Source of the DNA: Shewanella oncorhynchi
GTDB taxonomy: Bacteria; Pseudomonadota; Gammaproteobacteria; Enterobacterales; Shewanellaceae
Assembly (NCBI RefSeq): GCF_012584455.1
Contig: NZ_JABAEB010000014.1
Coordinates: forward strand, 41,140-105,139
Direction of reading: 5' to 3'
DNA: 64,000 nt
The translations under genes and the position numbers were made by a program. Below are positions 15,463 to 22,733 of the stretch, one piece after another. Below the pieces are notes generated by a model. The model was not told the origin of the DNA, did not search any database, and was given only the letters and a program-made list of their open reading frames with translations. The stretch's first letter is position 1; each line of letters begins with the position of its first letter.

Positions 15463-17073
15463 ATGGCAAAGAAAGGTTTTTTCTCTTGGTTTCGTAAAGA
15501 TAAGTCACAAGATGAGGTCGTCGCTGAAACGCCAGTTGTTACTCCAACACAAGATAGTGATGCAGCACAGCGTGTCGCGCAGGAACAAGTAGAGACACAA
15601 GGGGTCATCGAGGCCGAAGCTCATGCTGAAAAACAGGCAGCAGAACAGTTAGCGGCCGAACAAACACAGGCAAAAGCCGAAGCCGAGCAATTCGCCCTTG
15701 AGCATGCCCGAATCGAATCGTTGCATTTTGCTAATCAGCAAGCTGAAGCGACACGTTTGGCTGCAGAACAACTTAGTGCACAAAAGCATGCTGCAGAGAA
15801 GTTAGCCGAAGCACAGTTAGAAGCAGAGCAACGCATCGCAGAACAATTGGCAGCACAGCAGTTAGCGGTTGAGCAAGCCGCCGCAGAGCAATTAGCTCAA
15901 GCAGAGGCGGCGCGTGTAGTTGCCGCTCAGCTAGAAGCAGAATTACTCGCAGCGGAACAAGCTGAACTTGCCCGTTTGGCCGCCGAACAGCATGCTGCTG
16001 AAGCCTTAGCGGCAGAACAACTTGCTGGCGAAGCACTAGCACGTGAGCAAGCAGAGGCTTTAGTTCAGCAACAAGCTGAAACTGAGCAAACTGTTACAGC
16101 AGTTGCTGAATTACAACCTGAGCCTCAGGCGAGACCCGTTAAGGAAGGCCTCTTTGCTCGCCTGAAACGTGGCTTAATGCGTACCAGCGAGAATATCGGC
16201 AGTGGTTTTATCGGCCTATTTCGCGGCAAGAAAATCGATGATGATCTGTTTGAAGAACTCGAAGAGCAATTATTAATCGCCGACGTTGGTGTTGAAACCA
16301 CTACGCGATTAATCAAGAATTTGACAGAGCATGCCTCACGTAAGCAGCTTAAAGATGCCGAAGCTTTATATGAATTGCTGCGGGATGAGTTGCAAAAAAC
16401 ACTCGATCCTGTCGCTATCCCGTTAGTGCCAGACAATGCTAATGGCCCATTTGTTATCTTAATGGTTGGCGTTAATGGCGTGGGTAAAACCACCACTATT
16501 GGTAAATTGGCCAAGCAATATCAGAGCCAAGGTAAGTCAGTGATGTTAGCCGCGGGTGATACCTTCCGTGCTGCAGCGGTTGAGCAGCTACAGGTTTGGG
16601 GTCAACGTAATGATATTACAGTGATTGCCCAGCATACAGGTGCCGATAGTGCCTCTGTGTTGTTCGATGCTTTGCAAGCGGCCAAGGCGCGTAAAGTGGA
16701 TGTATTGATTGCCGACACTGCTGGTCGTTTACAGAATAAAGCGCACTTGATGGAAGAATTGAAGAAAGTCGTGCGAGTGATGAAGAAACTCGACCCAGAT
16801 ACGCCACATGAGGTCATGCTGACATTAGATGCGAGCACGGGGCAAAACGCGATTAGCCAAGCACAATTATTCCAGGAAGCCGTAGGTGTAACGGGTATTA
16901 CCATCAGTAAGTTAGATGGAACGGCTAAGGGCGGCGTGGTATTTGCGATTGCTGATAAGTTTAATATTCCGATCCGTTACATAGGTGTGGGTGAGCAAAT
17001 TGATGATTTGCGTACCTTCAATTCGAAAGAATTTATCGATGCCTTGTTCACTCAAGAAAAAGCGGATAGCTAA
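15463..17073 (+). CDS. ftsY: FtsY, signal recognition particle receptor GTPase
   Basis: A 536-residue SRP receptor that guides ribosomes making membrane proteins to the SecYEG channel. The NG domain is C-terminal (about 225-536): P-loop GVNGVGKTTTIGKLA, the DTFRAAA loop, DTAGR and the SKLDGTAKGG guanine-binding block. The N-terminal acidic A domain is long and low in complexity (about residues 35-215), built of short Ala/Glu/Gln-rich variants such as AAEQLAAEQ, and is probably helical. This length comes from repeat expansion. ftsE starts 3 bp after the stop, so ftsY-ftsE-ftsX form one operon. Confidence 0.97.
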   Translation: MAKKGFFSWFRKDKSQDEVVAETPVVTPTQDSDAAQRVAQEQVETQGVIEAEAHAEKQAAEQLAAEQTQAKAEAEQFALEHARIESLHFANQQAEATRLAAEQLSAQKHAAEKLAEAQLEAEQRIAEQLAAQQLAVEQAAAEQLAQAEAARVVAAQLEAELLAAEQAELARLAAEQHAAEALAAEQLAGEALAREQAEALVQQQAETEQTVTAVAELQPEPQARPVKEGLFARLKRGLMRTSENIGSGFIGLFRGKKIDDDLFEELEEQLLIADVGVETTTRLIKNLTEHASRKQLKDAEALYELLRDELQKTLDPVAIPLVPDNANGPFVILMVGVNGVGKTTTIGKLAKQYQSQGKSVMLAAGDTFRAAAVEQLQVWGQRNDITVIAQHTGADSASVLFDALQAAKARKVDVLIADTAGRLQNKAHLMEELKKVVRVMKKLDPDTPHEVMLTLDASTGQNAISQAQLFQEAVGVTGITISKLDGTAKGGVVFAIADKFNIPIRYIGVGEQIDDLRTFNSKEFIDALFTQEKADS

Positions 17074-17076
17074 TTT

Positions 17077-17793
17077 ATGATTGATTTTCAGCAGGTCAGT
17101 AAGATTTATCCAGGCGGCCAAATGGCGCTGGAGGATGTGAATTTTCATCTACAGCAAGGTGAAATGGCATTTTTAACCGGCCACTCGGGGGCGGGTAAAA
17201 GTACGCTGCTGAAATTAATCACGGTAATCGAGCGGGCAACAACGGGGCGCGTCGCGATTAACGGTCACGATATCGCCAAAGTCAGCCCTAAACATGTGCC
17301 TTATTTGCGCCGCAATATCGGGATGATTTTCCAGAACCATCACCTATTGATGGACCGAAGTGTGTTCGACAATGTGGCTTTACCGCTAGTGATTGAGGGA
17401 TTCTCACACGGTGAAATCCGTAAGCGTGTTGCGGGTGCGCTCGATATGGTGGGTTTATATGGCAAGGAGCGGCATAACCCAATTATGTTGTCCGGCGGCG
17501 AACAGCAACGTGTTGGCATTGCCCGTGCGATTGTGAATAAACCACCTTTACTGCTCGCCGATGAGCCGACGGGTAACTTAGATCCTAAATTATCTATGGA
17601 TATTTTGCGTCTGTTTGAAACCTTTAATGATGCTGGAACCAGCGTATTAATTGCCACCCATGATTTAGGTCTTATCGCACGAATGAAATATCGCACTTTT
17701 ACCCTCAAACAGGGCCGTATGTTAGGTGCACAAGAGTTGCATCCTAATGTGCACACTCGCAGTGCACCGACGAATAGAGGTGAAGGGCAATGA
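17077..17793 (+). CDS. ftsE: FtsE, cell-division ABC transporter ATPase
   Basis: A 238-residue ABC ATPase with Walker A GHSGAGKST, signature LSGGEQQRVGIARA, Walker B LLLADEPTGNLD and the switch His in ATHD. With FtsX it controls peptidoglycan hydrolase activation at the septum in an ATP-dependent way. The frame follows ftsY by 3 bp and overlaps ftsX by 4 bp (ATGA). Confidence 0.97.
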   Translation: MIDFQQVSKIYPGGQMALEDVNFHLQQGEMAFLTGHSGAGKSTLLKLITVIERATTGRVAINGHDIAKVSPKHVPYLRRNIGMIFQNHHLLMDRSVFDNVALPLVIEGFSHGEIRKRVAGALDMVGLYGKERHNPIMLSGGEQQRVGIARAIVNKPPLLLADEPTGNLDPKLSMDILRLFETFNDAGTSVLIATHDLGLIARMKYRTFTLKQGRMLGAQELHPNVHTRSAPTNRGEGQ

Positions 17794-18755
17794 GCGATAG
17801 CGCAAAATTAACTCGCAGCAAGCTGCCTCTGTCTGGTCGGATTGTGATGTTTTTTATTCGCCATGCGCAGCAAGCAATGGCGAGCATGGGAGAGCTCTGG
17901 CGCAACCCAATATCCTCTGTGATGACCATGGCTGTCTTAGGGGTGAGCCTAAGTTTGCCTGCAGCATTGCAAGTGTTAGTTAAAAATGCCGAGACCATTA
18001 CCAGTTCCTGGAACAGCGCGGCAGAGATCTCCTTGTTTATCGACGATAATCGTAGTGAACAAACGATTCAGAGCCTGCTGACGCGCATTCGGACATATCC
18101 CGAAGTGGATAAAGTGCAATACATAGATAAAAATCAAGCGCTAGAAGAATTCCAACGCTTATCTGGGTTTGGTGAGGCCTTGGCCTATTTAGATAAAAAT
18201 CCTTTGCCCGCGGTCATTACCGTTACGCCTACGCCGCGTTACTCAACACCAGTGGGCGCCCGTGAACTCTTAACTAAACTAGAGCGCGAGCCTGAGATTA
18301 GCTTTGGCCGCTTAGATATTGAATGGTTAGAACGGTTACAGGCGGTAGTGCGTCTACTCGAACGTACTGTGATGGCGATTGCTGCGTTACTTGTTCTGGC
18401 TGTGGTCTTAGTGATAGGTAATACGATTCGCTTGGCAATTATAAATCGGCGCAGCGAAATTGAAGTGATGAAGCTAGTCGGAGCAACTGAAGCCTTTATC
18501 CAGCGCCCATTTCTCTACACAGGGATTTGGTACGGGGTTATTGGCGGCATATTGGCTTGGCTTATCATCAACTTATTAGTGTGGTATCTCGATTCCGCCC
18601 TTGCCGAACTTTTAGGCTTGTATGGCAGTCAGCTTGAAATGAAATCACTCACTTTTATTGAACTGCTGCAATTGGTTGGACTTGCCTCATTTTTAGGTTG
18701 GTTAGGTTCGTATTTGTCTGTACGCCAGCATTTACGGTCGATTGAACCTTCATAA
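17790..18755 (+). CDS. ftsX: FtsX, cell-division membrane subunit
   Basis: A 321-residue partner of FtsE. A cytoplasmic N-terminus is followed by TM1 (about residues 45-68), a periplasmic loop that recruits EnvC-type activators in relatives, and three C-terminal TM segments (near 195-220, 245-270 and 290-312). The motif GNTIRLAIINRRSEIEVMKL at the second TM exit is typical of the family. It overlaps ftsE by 4 bp; rpoH follows 225 bp later with its own leader. Confidence 0.96.
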   Translation: MSDSAKLTRSKLPLSGRIVMFFIRHAQQAMASMGELWRNPISSVMTMAVLGVSLSLPAALQVLVKNAETITSSWNSAAEISLFIDDNRSEQTIQSLLTRIRTYPEVDKVQYIDKNQALEEFQRLSGFGEALAYLDKNPLPAVITVTPTPRYSTPVGARELLTKLEREPEISFGRLDIEWLERLQAVVRLLERTVMAIAALLVLAVVLVIGNTIRLAIINRRSEIEVMKLVGATEAFIQRPFLYTGIWYGVIGGILAWLIINLLVWYLDSALAELLGLYGSQLEMKSLTFIELLQLVGLASFLGWLGSYLSVRQHLRSIEPS

Positions 18756-18980
18756 TAATCAGTCGATTAAACTAAAAAAAGTGACGAAAAAAATGCTGAG
18801 TAATGAACTTTTGTTCACTTGCAATGTCTACTTCAGCGAGGTAAAAAGGGTATCTGCAAATGAGCTGAGGTTGACATACTCTGTCAATTAGCCGATAGTT
18901 CGTGAGCTTATTCTTAGGGTATTTTGTTGTTGAACTTAAGAATGCACTCGTTAAGTAGTCTGATAAATGTAGGAGAGCGA

Positions 18981-19838
18981 ATGACCTTTCAAACGCAATC
19001 AATGGCACTGACAGTCCCACAGGGCGCCAGTAGTCTAGAAGCTTATATCCATTCAGTGACTAGCATCAGCATGCTGGACGCTGAGGCTGAGTATGAGTTG
19101 GCCAAGCGTTTACAGGAAACTGGTGATCTACAAGCTGCGAAGCAACTGATTATGTCGCACTTACGTTTTGTAGTGCACGTTGCAAAGGGCTATTCAGGCT
19201 ATGGTTTGCCACAGGCTGACCTGATCCAAGAAGGCAACATAGGCTTGATGAAAGCGGTTAAACGCTTCGATCCCGATGTTGGCGTGCGTCTAGTGTCTTT
19301 TGCTGTGCACTGGATCAAAGCTGAAATTCATGAATATGTGCTGAAAAACTGGCGCATTGTTAAAGTCGCGACCACTAAAGCACAACGTAAGTTGTTCTTT
19401 AATATCCGTAAAGCGAAAAAACGCTTAGGTTGGTTCAGCGATGCAGAAGTCACTATGGTGGCTGAAAATTTAGGTGTATCTAAGGCCGATGTGACCGAAA
19501 TGGAATCACGTATGGCTGCGCAAGATCCGGCATTTGATTTAACCAATGATCAAGACGAGGAGCATGATTTTGCCCCCGTCCATTATTTGGAAGATCATTC
19601 ATCGGATTTAGCGGAAAATATTGAAAACGACAACTGGGAATCCAATGCTCAAGGTCGTTTATTATCGGCCATCAAAACCTTAGATGAACGTAGCCAGCAT
19701 ATTCTGCGCGCCCGTTGGTTAGATGACGATAAAACCACACTGCAAGAACTTGCAGAGACTTATCAAGTGTCGGCCGAACGTATTCGCCAACTTGAGAAAA
19801 ATGCCATGAACAAGCTAAAAGCTTGCATGGAAGCCTAA
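18981..19838 (+). CDS. rpoH: RNA polymerase heat-shock sigma factor sigma-32
   Basis: A 285-residue sigma factor for heat-shock genes. Region 2 (about residues 50-125) holds DLIQEGNIGLMKAVKRFDP; the RpoH-box region is QRKLFFNIRKAKKRLGW, which sets sigma-32 apart from other sigma factors. Region 4 ends with the helix-turn-helix TLQELAETYQVSAERIRQLE. AGGAGA stands 5 bp before the ATG at 18981; the frame open upstream is not used. The 225-bp leader could hold promoters and a folded 5' end, but I cannot show an RNA thermometer by eye. Confidence 0.97.
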   Translation: MTFQTQSMALTVPQGASSLEAYIHSVTSISMLDAEAEYELAKRLQETGDLQAAKQLIMSHLRFVVHVAKGYSGYGLPQADLIQEGNIGLMKAVKRFDPDVGVRLVSFAVHWIKAEIHEYVLKNWRIVKVATTKAQRKLFFNIRKAKKRLGWFSDAEVTMVAENLGVSKADVTEMESRMAAQDPAFDLTNDQDEEHDFAPVHYLEDHSSDLAENIENDNWESNAQGRLLSAIKTLDERSQHILRARWLDDDKTTLQELAETYQVSAERIRQLEKNAMNKLKACMEA

Positions 19839-19874
19839 GTCACATCACGTGTAAAATGATTGTAACTTAACCAT

Positions 19875-19902
19875 AAAAAAACCTGCTGCGGCAGGTTTTT
19901 TT
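19875..19902 (+). terminator. Rho-independent terminator after rpoH
   Basis: A stem of ACCTGC / GCAGGT extended by flanking A and T runs, with loop TGCG, about 40 bases after the rpoH stop. Confidence 0.92.
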
Positions 19903-20296
19903 ATGGGAGAAAGAATGGATTTAATCGCGCTATTTAAAGTGAATTTCGCTATAGCTATAAAGCTCAATCGTATTGAAACGTACGCGACTATGGCTGATTT
20001 CACCACGAGACATCGGATTTATCCTACATTTAGAGCTGTTATAAATAGTTAATATATCGCTAACTTTTGAGCCTCAATTCGAAAGTTATTTTCGATGCTT
20101 ATTATCGAACGGTTTGTTCCTCCGCATTTTGAGTATCGCCTTAAGCAAAGTTGATATGGATATTGAGCACGGAAGATTTGGTCGGGTAGCGATGGATTAT
20201 GTACCAAGGAAAGCATTTAAGTTAGAAGGGATACCCGCCAATTTACGATAGATACTCATTATGCGTTTTTTTTAATGCTTACAAAGGTGGGAAGTT
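19903..20296. other. Intergenic region before the fimbrial island
   Basis: About 390 bp with no gene I can support. A 31-codon frame at 20156 has no clear ribosome site. This is the boundary between the core genome (rpoH) and the accessory fimbrial block, but I see no tRNA, integrase or direct repeat marking an insertion point. Confidence 0.5.
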
Positions 20297-20659
20297 ATGT
20301 TCTCAATGATCACTAAGTTAGCCCTATCATCAGAATCTGGTTGGGGTACTGCATTTCGTGTCAATGGGGGCGTCGAAGTATGTCAGCAGAGCTTGTTTTG
20401 GTTAGTTTGCAAGGGTATCGCTTTTGAACGCGAGGACTTAAAGCTTAGTTATGTATTGGGAGCTGAGGTCATTCTATGCCAATTTGAGACGAGAGTTTTA
20501 ATTGAGTTGCTTAAAAAAAATAACATTCATTATTTTCAAGACGATAGCCAAGTGCGATGGTTGCTGCCCCGTAATGTATCAACAATCTACTATGCGCAGT
20601 GGAAGAATAGTATAGCGGTTGATCTTAACCAAACCTGTGTTGACTACTGTTTTTTTTAA
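20297..20659 (+). CDS. Hypothetical protein, 120 residues
   Basis: Not recognised. The frame has an AGGTGGGAAG ribosome-site-like stretch directly before the ATG and a mixed amino-acid make-up. No signal peptide or long membrane segment is visible; a moderately hydrophobic helix (VLIELLKKNNIHYF) lies in the middle. It stands alone between rpoH and the fimbrial genes on the same strand. Codon use is more AT-rich than in rpoH, in line with the following genes. It could be a small regulator of the island, but nothing in the sequence says so. Confidence 0.5.
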   Translation: MFSMITKLALSSESGWGTAFRVNGGVEVCQQSLFWLVCKGIAFEREDLKLSYVLGAEVILCQFETRVLIELLKKNNIHYFQDDSQVRWLLPRNVSTIYYAQWKNSIAVDLNQTCVDYCFF

Positions 20660-20843
20660 ATGCTTATTCTTGCCATGACATTTTTATATGAATGAGTAGT
20701 GTTTTAAGCTAGATAAGTGTGATTAGTTAGTTATAAATTTTTAACTTATCAATAAGTACATTTATTGCCAGTAAATATACTTCAGAACATCCATTCTTGG
20801 TCGATAGTTAGGAGGTGTCCTACAAATCGAAATGGGTGATGAG

Positions 20844-21170
20844 ATGTTAAAGGTATCGTTATTCGGCGTAACTACAGTCATGTTGAGCGCGGTGATAAGC
20901 TGTAACGTGATAGCAAAAACTGAGTTTAGAACTCTTTCTTTTCAAGGTGAGATAGCAGAACCAAGTTGCAACTCCGATCTATCTACCATTTCTTGTTATG
21001 ACCAGAATTTTAATCAATTTCTTACCCAAGTTATACAGCCTAAGATATTTCCGAACGCTATGTATAGTGGCGAAAAACGTGTTTTATTAACCCAGTTCAA
21101 ACAAATTAATAATCTGGTTTTTAGCCGAAAAAATGAGAATGAAGTTATTCTTGCTCTTCATTATAATTGA
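20844..21170 (+). CDS. Small exported protein with a fimbrial-subunit-like N-terminus
   Basis: About 108 residues from the ATG at 20844. A signal peptide (LFGVTTVMLSAVISCNVIA) precedes FRTLSFQGEIAEPSC, which resembles the start of mature type 1-like pilins (a strand with F-x-G-x-(I/V), then a Cys that pairs with a later one). It is shorter than a full pilin and lacks the typical C-terminal beta strands, so it could be a truncated pilin, a minor subunit or an unrelated exported protein. A terminator separates it from the pilin gene, so it is probably its own transcript. Confidence 0.6.
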   Translation: MLKVSLFGVTTVMLSAVISCNVIAKTEFRTLSFQGEIAEPSCNSDLSTISCYDQNFNQFLTQVIQPKIFPNAMYSGEKRVLLTQFKQINNLVFSRKNENEVILALHYN

Positions 21171-21194
21171 TGCACAATTTTGCTATTAATAATG

Positions 21195-21222
21195 GCGATT
21201 TCATTTTTTGAAATCGCTTTTT
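21195..21222 (+). terminator. Rho-independent terminator before the fimbrial operon
   Basis: A 9-bp stem GCGATTTCA / TGAAATCGC with a 5-T loop, followed by five T, 25 bases after the small fimbrial-like gene. It isolates the pilin gene from upstream transcription. Confidence 0.88.
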
Positions 21223-21376
21223 CATTTTTATCTTTAGTATATTCATTGTCAGAAATTTCCTACAAGATCGCAAGTCTAGTCCTATATGTAATTGTTAGTG
21301 TTGTTGCTATTGTGTGCTCAGCTTTGATGAGCCATAACCTTAATATTTCCATATAGTAATAACAGTAGGATGTCTG

Positions 21377-21907
21377 ATGAAAAAATTAACGCTATCTATT
21401 TTAGTTTTAGGTGCATTGTTTGGTACTAGTGTTCAAGCGAATAATACTATTACTTTTTTGGGTGATGTATCGGACCAAACTTGTGAAGTGGCGATTAACG
21501 GAAATGCGGCTAATCCCAGTGTCTTGCTACCAACAGTTTCTACGGCTCAACTTGCCACTGCAGGCTCAGTTGCTGGTGAAACACCTTTTACCATTTCAGT
21601 CAGTGGTTGTACTGTCAATGCAACGCAAGCTTTACCTATTAAAACTGTATTTTTGGGTAACAATATCACAACCGCAGGTAACTTAGGCAATACTGGTACG
21701 GCAACGAATGTAGCATTACAGCTTCTTGATTCAGTTGGTGGAACGAGTATCAATTTAACAGCAGGAAGTGCTGTTGATGGATTAAATGTTGCTGCAGGTG
21801 CAGACTCTGCCTCCCATGATTTTGCTGTGCAGTATATTTCTGAAACTGGTAGTGCAACAGCAGGTCGTGTGATTAGCTCTGTCCAATATTCAGTTTCTTA
21901 TCTTTAA
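21377..21907 (+). CDS. Major fimbrial subunit (type 1-like pilin)
   Basis: A 176-residue pilin of the chaperone-usher class. A signal peptide (MKKLTLSILVLGALFGTSVQA) is followed by the mature start NNTITFLGDVSDQTC, giving a donor strand and the first Cys of the pilin disulfide; the partner is in VSGCTVN. The C-terminal beta strand ends SVQYSVSYL, with a penultimate Tyr as in other subunits that engage chaperones. The composition is rich in Ala, Thr and Gly, as in FimA-like main shaft subunits. It heads the operon, and a stable hairpin lies between it and the chaperone gene. Confidence 0.93.
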   Translation: MKKLTLSILVLGALFGTSVQANNTITFLGDVSDQTCEVAINGNAANPSVLLPTVSTAQLATAGSVAGETPFTISVSGCTVNATQALPIKTVFLGNNITTAGNLGNTGTATNVALQLLDSVGGTSINLTAGSAVDGLNVAAGADSASHDFAVQYISETGSATAGRVISSVQYSVSYL

Positions 21908-21929
21908 TATACGATAAATTATGATTATT

Positions 21930-21954
21930 CGCTCACCCAGCCCATGGGTGAGCG
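21930..21954 (+). promoter_or_regulatory. Intercistronic hairpin between pilin and chaperone genes
   Basis: A 10-bp perfect stem (CGCTCACCCA / TGGGTGAGCG) with a 5-nt loop, 22 bases after the pilin stop and 21 bases before the chaperone start. A T5 run follows after a 6-nt gap. This placement suits partial termination or 3'-end protection that makes more pilin than chaperone or usher. Confidence 0.7.
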
Positions 21955-21975
21955 CTGCTGCTTTTTGGGGCTTCT

Positions 21976-22722
21976 ATGATTTTTTCTAGCTTACTTCTTC
22001 GTTTAATATTTTTGACTCTACTCATGATCGGTTTTTCAGTTAATGCGAGTGTGGTCATGACCAATACGCGAGTCATTTATCCTAGTGATGCTAAAGAGCG
22101 CAGTGTTCAGTTAACAAATAACGATGCTTTTCCAAATGTTGTTCAGGTCTGGACTGATATTAATAACCCAGAGTCGGCACCTGAGTATGCTGATGGCCCA
22201 TTTTTGGCCTTACCCGCTATTTTTAGAATAGAGCCTAAGCGAGGGCAGTTAATTCGCTTAATTTATAGCGGCGGTGAGCTGCCAAAAGACCGTGAGAGTG
22301 TGTTTTATCTTAATTTTCTACAGATACCTCCATTATCGAAAGAAAATGCTGGTGAAAATCAGATGCTAGTGATGCTCAAAAATAGAGTGAAAATATTTTA
22401 TCGGCCTGTAGAGATTGAATCTAATCCAGATGATGTAGCAAAAGAGATTGCCTTTGATGTTCAGTATGCTGACGCTGGAATTCACCTTGATGTGAAAAAT
22501 AATGCGGCTTTTTTTGCCTCTTTTGTTGAGGCAAAAATTAAATCTGGAAAACAAGAGTTAATCATCCCTATTACCATGCTTGAACCTAAGTCTAATCAGT
22601 TGATAGACATTCAGAATCAGCAGTTTGTCATCACATATCCAATGACGATTGAATTCACTTTAGTAAATGATTACGGCGGATTTGTAAAAAGTGAATATGT
22701 CATTGCATCTGAACATCATTGA
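21976..22722 (+). CDS. Periplasmic fimbrial chaperone (FimC/PapD family)
   Basis: A 248-residue two-domain immunoglobulin-fold chaperone. A signal peptide (FLTLLMIGFSVNASV) precedes VMTNTRVIYPSDAKERSVQL, the N-terminal strand with the conserved TRVIYP-like pattern. It continues with VQVWTDIN, RIEPKRGQLIRL, and ESVFYLNFLQIPP, the hydrophobic G1 strand region that donates to pilins. The second domain covers about residues 145-248. It folds pilins in the periplasm and delivers them to the usher encoded next. Confidence 0.94.
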   Translation: MIFSSLLLRLIFLTLLMIGFSVNASVVMTNTRVIYPSDAKERSVQLTNNDAFPNVVQVWTDINNPESAPEYADGPFLALPAIFRIEPKRGQLIRLIYSGGELPKDRESVFYLNFLQIPPLSKENAGENQMLVMLKNRVKIFYRPVEIESNPDDVAKEIAFDVQYADAGIHLDVKNNAAFFASFVEAKIKSGKQELIIPITMLEPKSNQLIDIQNQQFVITYPMTIEFTLVNDYGGFVKSEYVIASEHH

Positions 22723-22733
22723 TAAGATTAGTT

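Noticed and set aside
15773..16042. Antisense open frame inside ftsY
   Set aside because: A by-product of the Ala/Gln/Glu-rich repeats; ftsY is certain on the other strand.
20156..20251. 31-codon frame before the fimbrial island
   Set aside because: Too short and lacking a ribosome site to support as a gene.
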